Below, piece after piece: positions 9,321 through 17,295 of a stretch of 64,000 bases of DNA. Position 1 is the stretch's first letter. Each line of letters starts with the position of its first letter. The stretch is from NCBI GenBank assembly GCA_963666935.1, contig OY762936.1, positions 2,294,001 through 2,358,000 on the forward strand, in the 5' to 3' direction. The DNA comes from G963666935 sp963666935 (GTDB taxonomy: Bacteria; Bacillota; Clostridia; Christensenellales; CAG-138). The position numbers and the translations under genes are program-made. The notes under the pieces were generated by a model, which had not been told where the DNA came from, searched no databases, and was given only the letters and a program-made list of their open reading frames with translations.

Positions 9321-10258
9321 TACTTCATCTCCTTTGTCTCAGTAGTGAGCCTACTCTGCCCCCACCGCTTCAATTTGGCGTTGAGCAGCACCACCGCACA
9401 GAAGATCATCAGCATGCCCACGCTGTTTTGCAGCGTCAGGGTCTCGTGGAACACCAGCACCCCCGCCAGCGTAGCCACCAACGGCTCTACAAAGGACAAT
9501 ATGGATGCTTTGCCCGTCTCCATATGCCGGAGGGCAAAAGTGTAGCTGACGCACGGTAACATCGTGGAAACAATGCCCATCAGTGCGCTATTGGCCGCAA
9601 CCCGCCCGCTGGCCGCAACCTTGGTAACCACATCAGTGATCCCGCAAAAGGGAAGGAGCACTACAGTCGCCACAAGAAAAGTATAAGCAGTCACCGTAAA
9701 CGGATCGTATTTTTTGAGCGCCACCCGAGACAGTATGCTGTATGTGGCATATCCCATGCCGGCGCCCAAGCCGATGAGCAAATCCGTCAGCCCCAGCGCA
9801 CGCGCCGAGCCGATGACCCCCACCGCCAGCGCGCTGCCCGAAAATGCTACCACAAGCGCCACGCCCTTACGGACGGTAATTTTTTCCCGGAAGACCCAAC
9901 GAGAAAACAGCACCACCATGAAGGGTGCCGTATACAAAAAAATAGCCGCAACCGATAGCGAGGCGTTTTGAATGGTGGTTAAGTAGCAAAAATTGCAAAA
10001 CACGGTGCCAACGCCGCCAGAGAGCAGGAAAACCCACAGGTCTTTCAATTGGATCCGAAGCTTTTTGCGGTCATAAATCAGCAGATAAAGGAACAGAAAA
10101 ACCGCAGTCACACAACTGCGTACAAAAGAGATCTGCAAAGCAGAAAGGCCGGCCTGGGATAATTCTCTCGTGAAAATCCCCACGATCCCCCAGCAGATGC
10201 CCGCCAGAATCACCATTACAGGGGCGATCTTTGCCGCCCGGCCTTCTTTTCCCATCAC
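9320..10258 (-). CDS. EamA/DMT-family transporter
   Basis: A 312-residue integral membrane protein with about ten hydrophobic helices arranged as two EamA repeats. Landmarks are GICWGIVGIFTRELSQAGLS near the N-terminus and SFVEPLVATLAGVLVFHETL in the second half, both typical of drug/metabolite transporters. The substrate is unknown. It is the first gene of a two-gene unit with the pyruvate-kinase-like protein and overlaps it by one base. A -10-like TATAAT lies at about 10301-10306 on the minus strand without a clear -35. Confidence 0.88.
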   Translation of the reverse strand: MMGKEGRAAKIAPVMVILAGICWGIVGIFTRELSQAGLSALQISFVRSCVTAVFLFLYLLIYDRKKLRIQLKDLWVFLLSGGVGTVFCNFCYLTTIQNASLSVAAIFLYTAPFMVVLFSRWVFREKITVRKGVALVVAFSGSALAVGVIGSARALGLTDLLIGLGAGMGYATYSILSRVALKKYDPFTVTAYTFLVATVVLLPFCGITDVVTKVAASGRVAANSALMGIVSTMLPCVSYTFALRHMETGKASILSFVEPLVATLAGVLVFHETLTLQNSVGMLMIFCAVVLLNAKLKRWGQSRLTTETKEMK

Positions 10259-10408
10259 AAATTGTTCCTTTTCCCGCCTGCGCGGCGTTTAGTCCATGCC
10301 ATTATAACACCACATCCCCTTTTTTTCTATAGTCTTCGCACTGCAGGGATCAAAAGCGGATTTGACTGAATATGCTGTAATAAAAAGCGATATAAGAGGT
10401 ATATCCAC

Positions 10409-11221
10409 ATGAGTATCATTCAACGCGGTGACACGGGCGCCGATGTCCGTACCATTCAAACTGCGCTCCTCCGCGCGGGCTATAATCCCGGGCCCGTCAA
10501 CGGGGTCTTTGGCGCGCAAACCGAAACCGCCGTCAGGCAATTTCAGCGTGTGCTGGGGCTAGAGGAAGACGGCATTGTAGGTTCCCTCACAATGGAATTC
10601 TTGACGCCCTTTATCGGTGAACCCGATCCTGACGTTCTGCGTCGGGGCAGCAAGGGAAGAACTGTGAGAATTCTGCAGACCGCCCTGGAAAAATCCGGTT
10701 TTTCGCCGGGTGCAATCGACGGGCTGTTCGGCACAAAAACACAGGCGGCAGTCAAAGCTTTTCAGGCAGCCAATGAGATGAACGAAACCGGCGTGGTCGA
10801 TTACGCGACTTGGACCGCGCTGGCCCCCTATATCGATTTTTCCACTATGATGCTCAGGCGGGGAGATACCGGGGGCTTTGTGCGGCTGATGCAAACTGCA
10901 CTGAAAAACGCCGGCCACGACCCCGGCACCATCGACGGCGTCTTTGGTTCCCGCACCGAAGCTGCAGTCAAGGCCTTTCAGGATGCGAACGACCTTACGG
11001 CAGACGGGATCATTGGAAGGCGCACCAGCGCCAAGCTGGTTCCCTATCTGGGCGGATGCACGACCTATACCGTCAAAAGTGGCGATACTCTCACCTCTAT
11101 TGCCAGGCAGTTCAACACCACCGTGGACGCCATCGCAACCGCAAACTCCATTACCAATCCCAACCGCATCTACGTGGGCGACGTTCTGGTAATTCCGATA
11201 ACGCCGATCTCTTGGACCTGA
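10409..11221 (+). CDS. Triple peptidoglycan-binding-domain plus LysM protein
   Basis: 270 residues made almost entirely of wall-binding modules: three PG_binding_1 repeats (about residues 3-68, 75-140 and 147-213, each with a G-D-T-G/V-R-x-(I/L/M)-Q-T-A-L start and an F-G-x-x-T-x-x-A-V-x-x-F-Q core) and a C-terminal LysM (about 218-264, YTVKSGDTLTSIARQFNTT). No signal peptide and no catalytic domain are visible. In spore formers such proteins are often spore-associated or exported without a classical signal. The gene stands alone with its own terminator and diverges from the EamA gene. Confidence 0.9.
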   Translation: MSIIQRGDTGADVRTIQTALLRAGYNPGPVNGVFGAQTETAVRQFQRVLGLEEDGIVGSLTMEFLTPFIGEPDPDVLRRGSKGRTVRILQTALEKSGFSPGAIDGLFGTKTQAAVKAFQAANEMNETGVVDYATWTALAPYIDFSTMMLRRGDTGGFVRLMQTALKNAGHDPGTIDGVFGSRTEAAVKAFQDANDLTADGIIGRRTSAKLVPYLGGCTTYTVKSGDTLTSIARQFNTTVDAIATANSITNPNRIYVGDVLVIPITPISWT

Positions 11222-11607
11222 CGCATCTGGCTCAACAAAATGCAGAGCACTGCTTCTCCGGGTAGAAGTGCTGCGAAGCAGCCTGTGCAAAATTACTTAA
11301 AAACCCATATTTTTCGTCTAAGAGCCATCTGCGCGGCTGCGGATGGCTCTTTTTTTCTGTTAGCACACACCCGCTGTGCATCGCCGTTCCGGACAAAGAA
11401 CATGAAAATGAAGCCGCACATCATGAGGTTTAAATGCATAAAACCTCGCTAAAGTTCATATTTTCATTCCGTTTTTTTTATGTTATTCTTGATATACGGG
11501 GACTTTTGGCATTTCACTATAATCAGTGATTCACGAGAAGCAACCGCCATTTCATGTAAATTTCAGTCCACAGCGACACAAATCCATACAAGGGAAAGGA
11601 ATCGCAT
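11222..11607. other. Intergenic region with terminator
   Basis: Holds the terminator of the PG-binding/LysM gene (11321-11357), a small inverted repeat around 11424-11449 (GAGGTTT/AAACCTC) and an A/T-rich leader of the zinc-ribbon gene. No gene seen. Confidence 0.5.
11321..11357 (+). terminator. Intrinsic terminator after the PG-binding/LysM gene
   Basis: Stem AGAGCCATC/GATGGCTCT with a GC-rich loop, followed by a run of eight T on the plus strand. Confidence 0.85.
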
Positions 11608-13272
11608 ATGAAACAGCAGATGATTGCACAGCTCTCCAGTAGACTGGCCGCGCTGGATATTCCCGCCCAATACGGGGCGGGTACCGACATCTCAATTCAC
11701 GAGAACTTTTTCAATGCCAGTTGGGGTACCGGGTCCAAAAAAATCGACTATGAAGCATCCATCTTTGCGAATGAGGCGGCACAAACAATTTTCATGTACG
11801 AAAAAACCACAGAAACAAACCGCGGACTTAGCTTCGGCAGCGATGCGGAAACCTCCTTCCAATCGGGAAAAACGCTGTTTCGCAAAGTCAAAGGCGTGCG
11901 TATTGGGCCCAACGGGCAGTCTGTGGAATACGATCTGGATCTGGGCGCAATCCCCCTGGCAGCAAAGGAAACCGCAAAGCAGTTCGGCTGGAAGTTCAAA
12001 ACGGTCTTGAAAAAAGAAAAGGCCATGTACCCTGCGGGATATGTTCCCGCCGCGCCCGTCATCCAGCCCGTACCGGCCGCGCAGCCCGCTCCCGTTGTTC
12101 AGCCCGTTCCCCCCTCACCTGCCGCACCGGTTGCACAGCCCACACAGTCGACACATCCCGTTTCGCCCGCGTCCGCCGCACCGGTCGCCCAACCCACACA
12201 GCCCGTTCCGCCTGCATCCTCTGCGCCGGCCACATTCTGCACCGGCTGCGGCGCGCCCATGACCGCGGGTTCAGGCTTTTGCACCAAATGCGGCAACCCG
12301 GCAGGCGCTGCGCCTGCAAAGAGCGCGCCTACGATCACATATGCCACACCGGCGCCCTCTCCCGCGCAAACCTTTGCCGCCCCACAAGCCCCCGTCACGC
12401 AAAAGAAGCGCGGCACGTGGTGGCTGGTGACGCTCTGCGTTCTTGCGGGCATTATGGCTCTGCTCTTCGCTCTGGTGGGCGTCAGCTTCATGGGCTGGCT
12501 CTTCTATCTGGCCATTGTGGGACTCAATGTGTTTCTCTTTTCCCAATGGCGCGAAAAAAGTGCGGTCACCGGGGTGGTATTGCTGGCGGTATCCGCCATC
12601 GCGCTGTTTATTGCGATGAGTCTTGCGTCCGGCTCCTCCGATCATGACGGCGTGGGTACCGCGAGTGCTGGCAGCACTGCGGCTGAAAAGTCCACGGGCA
12701 CAAAAGCTTCCACAGACGTCAATTTTTCTAAAACGATCCCCATGGAGGGCGGCGCAACCCTCGTCGCCGACATTGTCACCAAGGAAGGGAAGTATGATGT
12801 CAAACTGACCATCATCGTGCCCAGCACCATCGTACCCGACGATTTTATGTTGGGCAACGATGGCACCACCTTTGAGTATGAAGGATATACCTTGCAGGAT
12901 ACGGAGTTCATCGAAGCGTTTCTGTGCAATTCCGACGCAAGCGAGTTCCGCAGCAACGGCCCCCTGGGACCATCTTTTACGGGCAGCGATACCACCAGCG
13001 CCATGGATGCCGAGTTCGACACGTACTTTGCCTTTTCAGGCCTTACCACTGAGAAACTGGAAGAACTGGCCGCCACGTATGATACGATTCAGGCTTGCCG
13101 CTTCCGTGCCACCGAAGTGGGAATTCGGGATTTTGAAAGCGAAACAACATCCGATGGCTCTTGGTCCTATACCTACGGCTATCAATCCGAAAAAGCTTTC
13201 GGCCTGCACCCCGCCCTATGGTGGGGCGTCATTCCATGGGATGAGATCCTCAGCGAAGCGGGCATATCCTAA
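11608..13272 (+). CDS. Zinc-ribbon, proline-rich-linker membrane protein of unknown function
   Basis: A 554-residue modular protein. Residues 1-140 form an unrecognised globular domain. Residues 145-210 are a low-complexity Pro/Ala/Val/Gln linker with repeated AAPVAQPTQ-like units. A double CxxC zinc ribbon (FCTGCGAPM...FCTKCGNP) is near 211-232, followed by another Ala/Pro linker, three hydrophobic helices (about 270-345), a Ser/Thr/Lys-rich stretch and a C-terminal domain of about 190 residues that is probably on the other side of the membrane. The ATG is preceded by AGGGAAAGGAA. It has its own terminator and no functional neighbour. Role unknown; zinc-ribbon/TM proteins of this build are common in clostridia. 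Confidence 0.8.
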   Translation: MKQQMIAQLSSRLAALDIPAQYGAGTDISIHENFFNASWGTGSKKIDYEASIFANEAAQTIFMYEKTTETNRGLSFGSDAETSFQSGKTLFRKVKGVRIGPNGQSVEYDLDLGAIPLAAKETAKQFGWKFKTVLKKEKAMYPAGYVPAAPVIQPVPAAQPAPVVQPVPPSPAAPVAQPTQSTHPVSPASAAPVAQPTQPVPPASSAPATFCTGCGAPMTAGSGFCTKCGNPAGAAPAKSAPTITYATPAPSPAQTFAAPQAPVTQKKRGTWWLVTLCVLAGIMALLFALVGVSFMGWLFYLAIVGLNVFLFSQWREKSAVTGVVLLAVSAIALFIAMSLASGSSDHDGVGTASAGSTAAEKSTGTKASTDVNFSKTIPMEGGATLVADIVTKEGKYDVKLTIIVPSTIVPDDFMLGNDGTTFEYEGYTLQDTEFIEAFLCNSDASEFRSNGPLGPSFTGSDTTSAMDAEFDTYFAFSGLTTEKLEELAATYDTIQACRFRATEVGIRDFESETTSDGSWSYTYGYQSEKAFGLHPALWWGVIPWDEILSEAGIS

Positions 13273-13301
13273 GTGTGTATAGTCCTCAATATAAAAATAA
13301 A

Positions 13302-13326
13302 AAAGGCGGAGCAACGCTCCGCCTTT
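13302..13326. terminator. Bidirectional terminator between convergent genes
   Basis: Perfect 11-bp stem (GGCGGAGC core) with a 3-base AAC loop. The minus-strand side ends in a long T run, so it mainly serves the 13329-13958 gene; the plus side has a shorter T run. Confidence 0.85.
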
Positions 13327-13328
13327 GA

Positions 13329-13958
13329 TTATTCTTCTCTTTTCTTTTTTTTGAACCGATATCTTTCAGCGACTGCCATGAATAGGATAACCGCCCCCAC
13401 GACCATAAAAGCCGGCCAATTGTCTGCAAAAGAGGTGCTGCCAGCTTCGGCCTCATCGCCAAATTCCACATAGACCTTATCCCCATATGCTTCCTTGTAT
13501 TTGGCCACGTATTCCTTGTGGGCCTTCTCGTCTACCGCCACCACCACGCGGCTTTCCTTGCCGCTCTCTCCGAACCCGATGGGCGTGCCGTTCAACGACG
13601 CCCACCCGATGCTTACGCCACGGATGACCCCTTTCACACCCTGTGCCGCCATCTCGTTCACGATCTCCTCCTGCACCACGCGCAGCTCGTTGAACGAGTA
13701 TGTCGCGTCCCCAAAATCCACTTGATCCGGGTTCCACACCCGTGCCAGCAGCTCTTGTTGCCGGGCCTCCGTATTGTCCGTCAGGGTAATGACCATCTTT
13801 TTCGTCTCTGCATCGAAGTACACGCTGCCTACGTCGCTGGGATATCCTTTTCTCTCCCACTCGCCTGCAAGTTCCTGCGCCGTTATGGTCTGCGCCAAAG
13901 AAATCGCCGGAACCAGCATAATTGCAGCAATAGCGATAAAACAAATAATCTTTCTCAT
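13329..13958 (-). CDS. Secreted, C-terminally membrane-anchored protein, unknown function
   Basis: 209 residues: signal peptide (about 1-22, ending SLAQ), a mixed alpha/beta extracellular region of about 155 residues, one hydrophobic segment (about 181-198, FMVVGAVILFMAV) and a Lys/Arg-rich tail (RYRFKKKKREE), so it is probably anchored facing outward. I do not recognise the domain. AGGAGGAAGAA precedes the ATG. It starts 16 bases after the exonuclease-NUDIX gene and is probably the last gene of that unit. Confidence 0.8.
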   Translation of the reverse strand: MRKIICFIAIAAIMLVPAISLAQTITAQELAGEWERKGYPSDVGSVYFDAETKKMVITLTDNTEARQQELLARVWNPDQVDFGDATYSFNELRVVQEEIVNEMAAQGVKGVIRGVSIGWASLNGTPIGFGESGKESRVVVAVDEKAHKEYVAKYKEAYGDKVYVEFGDEAEAGSTSFADNWPAFMVVGAVILFMAVAERYRFKKKKREE

Positions 13959-13974
13959 TTCTTCCTCCTGCCTA

Positions 13975-14943
13975 TCAACCGGCCTCTTTTAATCTTGTTA
14001 TAATGTCCGCATCCGCCGGGCAAAACTCATATGCATCCAGCCTGCTTGCCTCCACCCACGCCATGTCGCTGTGCACGCGCAGCGCGGGCGTGCCTTGCGT
14101 CAAATCGGCTTCAAAAAAATCCAGTAGCAACTCCTGCTCCGGGTATGCGTGATAAACCGTAGCAAACCTGCCCTGCACCGCGATTCCCACGCCAAGCTCT
14201 TCCCGGCATTCCCGCACAAGGCATTCCTCTATGCTCTCGCCCTGCATCTGTTTCCCCCCGGGGAATTCCCAAAGATACGCACAGCTTCCGCCCTCGCCCC
14301 GGCGGCAAATGAGAATCCGCCCTTCCGAATTCCGTATAATGGCCGCCGCAACCCGCAAGGGCCTGCCGGTCAACGCCTTTTGCCGCTTGTGCTGGGAGAA
14401 CCGATAATGCCGAATATCTTCCTTTACACACCCGAAGTGGTCAATGAGATATTCAAATAAATCCGCGCATGCCCGGGCATCGTCCAGCGCGTCGTGATGG
14501 CGTTCGAGGGGAATGGAAAGCCCGGCGCACAGGTCGCAGAGCCTGTGGCTCCCGCAGGATTCTCGAGGGATGTGCCGCTGGGACTTGCGCAAGGTACAGC
14601 CGTAGTGGATTTCGGGAATGGGCAGCCCGTAACTGGCCAGCGCGCTGCAAATCACGTGCAGGTCGAACTGGGCGCTGTGAGCCACCACCACGCCTTCCTC
14701 AAACCAGTGGGAAATCTCTTTCCAAACCTCAGGGAAGCAAGGTGCATCTTTCACCATATCCGGCGTAATGCCGTGAATGGAAATGTTGAATTCATCAAAG
14801 CGGTCTTCCGGATTCACCAAATACTCTTTTGAGAATACCACAACCCCATACTCCATGCGCACAATACCGATAGAGCAAAGGGAATCGTTTTTCCCGTTGG
14901 GCGTCTCCACGTCCACCGCTGTGTAAGTTGAAATCTGAAACAC
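13975..14943 (-). CDS. DnaQ-type 3'-5' exonuclease fused to a NUDIX hydrolase
   Basis: 322 residues with two catalytic domains. The N-terminal DEDDh exonuclease has Exo I (AVDVETP, residues 9-15), Exo II (AHSAQFD, about 88-94) and Exo III (HHDALDDAR, about 148-156), as in DNA polymerase III epsilon and related exonucleases. From about residue 190 comes a MutT-like domain with a complete NUDIX box (GKQMQGE-x7-RECREELGV). The pairing suggests nucleic-acid trimming together with clean-up of damaged (for example oxidised) nucleotides, but that is inference. Start is GTG at 14943, forced by the nearness of Exo I; no good Shine-Dalgarno is visible, and upstream lies a chain of hairpins. It follows rlmI on the same strand. 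Confidence 0.88.
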   Translation of the reverse strand: MFQISTYTAVDVETPNGKNDSLCSIGIVRMEYGVVVFSKEYLVNPEDRFDEFNISIHGITPDMVKDAPCFPEVWKEISHWFEEGVVVAHSAQFDLHVICSALASYGLPIPEIHYGCTLRKSQRHIPRESCGSHRLCDLCAGLSIPLERHHDALDDARACADLFEYLIDHFGCVKEDIRHYRFSQHKRQKALTGRPLRVAAAIIRNSEGRILICRRGEGGSCAYLWEFPGGKQMQGESIEECLVRECREELGVGIAVQGRFATVYHAYPEQELLLDFFEADLTQGTPALRVHSDMAWVEASRLDAYEFCPADADIITRLKEAG

Positions 14944-14951
14944 TAAGATAA

Positions 14952-15057
14952 AGGGGAGTTGAACCCCTGCGCCCTTTTGGGGCGCACATCACCGTCAATG
15001 TTAGTTGCCGCAGAACTGCGGCTCCCTCCGCTTCCCTGGCCCGCTCCAAAGCAGCGG
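14952..15057 (-). ncRNA. Candidate structured RNA element: four consecutive hairpins
   Basis: Between rlmI and the exonuclease-NUDIX gene the minus strand can fold into four adjacent stems: CCGCT/AGCGG (15041-15057), GCCGCAG/CTGCGGC (15007-15022), TGCGCCC/GGGCGCA (14968-14986) and AGGGG-TTCAACT-CCCCT (14952-14968). The last is a 5-bp stem with a 7-base loop of T-arm type (TTCRANY). No tRNA acceptor stem, CCA or terminator T run is present, so this is not an ordinary tRNA or terminator. It may be a cis-acting leader of the exonuclease gene or a processed RNA. Identity unknown. Confidence 0.4.
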
Positions 15058-15091
15058 TTTTTAGGTCGAAGCGTTGAGAGGGACGGCTGCC

Positions 15092-16315
15092 TTATACCAC
15101 CTGAAAAATATAAAACTTCAGATAATCCGTTTCCGGCACATTCCACAATATAGGGTGATCGGGAGCCTGCTGCCTGGCCTCCACCTGTCGCAAAGACACC
15201 GCGGCATCCGCAGCCGCGTCTTTGAGCATTTTTTGAAACAGCTCGTCCGTCATAAAGTGCGAGCAGGAGCAGGTGGCCAAATATCCGCCCCGGGGCAGCA
15301 GCTGCATAGCCCGCCGGTTGATCTCCCGGTAGCCGCGGATGGCATTTTTTAATGTGCTGCTGCTCTTGGTGAACGCCGGCGGGTCCAAGATAATGTAATC
15401 GTAACCCCCGCGCTTTTCCTCCGCCATTTGTGTCAGCAGATCAAATACGTCCGCGCAGAGGAAGTCCATATTGTCAATCCCGTTGCGCGTCGCGTTGGCC
15501 TTTGCCATGGTGAGTGCGTCCTGCGAAACGTCCACAGCCGTCACGCGCTGTGCCCCCGCCATGGCCGCATTGAGGGCAAATGCCCCCGTATGGGTAAAGC
15601 AGTCCAGCACCCGCTTGCCTCGGGCAAGCCGGGCCACCGCCGCCCGGTTGTATTTTTGATCCAAAAAGAAGCCTGTCTTCTGCCCGTTCACGTAATCCAC
15701 ATCGTAAAGGATGCCATTTTCTTGGATAAGCACATGCCCGTCCAAATCACAGCGCAGACCCGGCGCTTCATAAAATCCCTTGTTCTGGGCCATCCCTTCC
15801 TTTTCCCGAATGGCCACGTCGTTGCGCTGGTATACGGCGTCAATCTGTTCGCCCTGTTCCCGAAGTATTTTAACAATCAATCCGAAAAGCATGCCTTTGA
15901 TCCGCTCAATGCCAAGGCTTAATGTCTGGGTCACCAAAACGCTGGAAAACCGATCCACGGTGAGGCCCGGAAAACAGTCTGCCTCCCCGAAAATCAGCCG
16001 GCAGCAGGAAAAGTCTGATCCCATTACGGTTCTGCGATAATCCACAGCATAGCGCAGCCGGCGCTCAAAGAACGCCTCGTCGAACCTGTCGTTGGCGTTT
16101 TGGGAAATCACCCGAACGCGGATCTTGGAGTTTTCGTTGTAAAAGCCCGTGCCGAGGTATTTCCCCTTATGGGAAAACACGTCAATGAGGTCCCCGTTTT
16201 CACAAGCGCCCGAAAGTGAAAGCACTTCCTCGCCAAACACCCATGGGTGCCCGGCTTTGAGCGCTCGCTCCGCCTTTTCACTCACTGCCGCCCGGATATA
16301 CGGCCTGTCCGCCAT
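15092..16315 (-). CDS. rlmI: Class I rRNA methyltransferase, RlmI family (m5C, 23S rRNA)
   Basis: Start chosen at the ATG at 16315 (407 residues), preceded by AGAAGGGAG; an upstream TTG at 16339 would add eight residues that read through the ribosome site. Layout: N-terminal PUA domain (HPWVFGEEV near residue 25), an EEHEE-type middle domain, then a Rossmann SAM domain with GQKTGFFLDQ, SAM motif VLDCFTHTGAFAL, the DPPAFTKS motif and the catalytic-Cys segment (YLATCSCSHF). RlmI-type enzymes methylate a cytosine in 23S rRNA. It is the first gene of a minus-strand unit with the exonuclease-NUDIX and the anchored secreted protein, and diverges from proC. Confidence 0.93.
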   Translation of the reverse strand: MADRPYIRAAVSEKAERALKAGHPWVFGEEVLSLSGACENGDLIDVFSHKGKYLGTGFYNENSKIRVRVISQNANDRFDEAFFERRLRYAVDYRRTVMGSDFSCCRLIFGEADCFPGLTVDRFSSVLVTQTLSLGIERIKGMLFGLIVKILREQGEQIDAVYQRNDVAIREKEGMAQNKGFYEAPGLRCDLDGHVLIQENGILYDVDYVNGQKTGFFLDQKYNRAAVARLARGKRVLDCFTHTGAFALNAAMAGAQRVTAVDVSQDALTMAKANATRNGIDNMDFLCADVFDLLTQMAEEKRGGYDYIILDPPAFTKSSSTLKNAIRGYREINRRAMQLLPRGGYLATCSCSHFMTDELFQKMLKDAAADAAVSLRQVEARQQAPDHPILWNVPETDYLKFYIFQVV

Positions 16316-16409
16316 CGCTCCAACTCCCTTCTCGTCCAATCGCTTGATTATAACACGGTCGCGTCTATAAATCCATTTTTTCCGTCTGTTCCCTTAGGTG
16401 GATTCATGG

Positions 16410-16436
16410 TATAATGTTACAAACTACCTCGGGAGG
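16410..16436 (+). promoter_or_regulatory. -10 box and ribosome site of proC
   Basis: TATAAT at 16410-16415 and GGGAGG at 16431-16436, seven bases before the ATG at 16444. The -35 is not clear. The leader is only about 25 bases. Confidence 0.6.
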
Positions 16437-16443
16437 TTGAAAC

Positions 16444-17241
16444 ATGGCGGAAAAGAAGTTTGGATTCATCGGCTGCGGAAATATGGGCGGAGCCATCCTG
16501 ACCGGCGCAATGGAAAAGGGCGTGCTACAAGGCGCAAATACCATTATTTACGACGCACTCCCTGCCGTCATGGAAAAGTTTGCGGATCACGGCGTGGCCA
16601 TGGCAAAAAACAGCGTCGATTTGTGCGACAAAGCGGACATCATTCTACTGGCGGTGAAGCCCCAGTATCTGCCTGCCCTGCTCCAGGAGATCGGCCCTGC
16701 ACTTAAGGACAAGTGTGTGATTTCCATCGCAGCCGGCAAGCGTACAGAATATCTCAAAAGTGCCATCAAGAACCCCTGTCGGGTGCTGCGCGTGATGCCA
16801 AACACCCCCGTCATGGTCTATGAGGGCGCTATGGTGCTTTGTTCTGATAACGACCTGACCATGGAAGAATGGGAACTTACGGACAATCTGTTCGGCGCCC
16901 TTGGCATCGTGGAATGGGTGCCTGAGGACCTCTTCGACGCAGTGGTCGGCCTTTCCGGTAGCGGCCCTGCCTACGCGGCCATGTTCATCGAAGCGCTGGC
17001 CGACGGCGGCGTGCGGGAAGGACTTCCGCGCAAAACCGCCTACCGCCTGGCGGCGCAAACGGTGCTGGGCACCGCAAAGCTGATTCTGGGGAAAGAGGTG
17101 CATCCCGGCGCGCTCAAGGATATGGTATCCTCTCCCGGCGGTACCACCATCGAAGGCTGTCTGGCCTTAGAAGTAGGCGGCATGCGTGCAGCGGTGATGC
17201 AAAGCGTTAGTGCAAGTGCCCAAAAGTCCAGAAAACTGTAA
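16444..17241 (+). CDS. proC: Pyrroline-5-carboxylate reductase
   Basis: 265 residues, full family length. Last step of proline synthesis: NAD(P)H reduction of 1-pyrroline-5-carboxylate in the cytoplasm. N-terminal Rossmann motif GFIGCGNMGGAI, then AVKPQ, VMPNTP, and the family signature around residue 175 (LSGSGPAYAAMFIEALADGG) followed by MVSSPGGTTIEG. Monocistronic, with its own promoter and a bidirectional terminator shared with nrdD. Proline may also connect to the flavin dehydrogenase operon at the right end, but that is speculation. Confidence 0.97.
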   Translation: MAEKKFGFIGCGNMGGAILTGAMEKGVLQGANTIIYDALPAVMEKFADHGVAMAKNSVDLCDKADIILLAVKPQYLPALLQEIGPALKDKCVISIAAGKRTEYLKSAIKNPCRVLRVMPNTPVMVYEGAMVLCSDNDLTMEEWELTDNLFGALGIVEWVPEDLFDAVVGLSGSGPAYAAMFIEALADGGVREGLPRKTAYRLAAQTVLGTAKLILGKEVHPGALKDMVSSPGGTTIEGCLALEVGGMRAAVMQSVSASAQKSRKL

Positions 17242-17252
17242 GTGTAAATAAA

Positions 17253-17280
17253 AAAACAGACGGTGTAAGCCGTCTGTTTT
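17253..17280. terminator. Bidirectional terminator between proC and nrdD
   Basis: Stem CAGACGG (17257-17263)/CCGTCTG (17270-17276) flanked by A and T runs on both sides, at the convergent 3' ends of proC and nrdD. Confidence 0.88.
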
Positions 17281-17295
17281 TTGCTCTCATGATTT

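Noticed and set aside
14952..14968. tRNA gene suggested by the TTCAACT T-arm-like hairpin
   Set aside because: No matching acceptor stem, anticodon arm or CCA in the right places; kept only as a candidate structured RNA.
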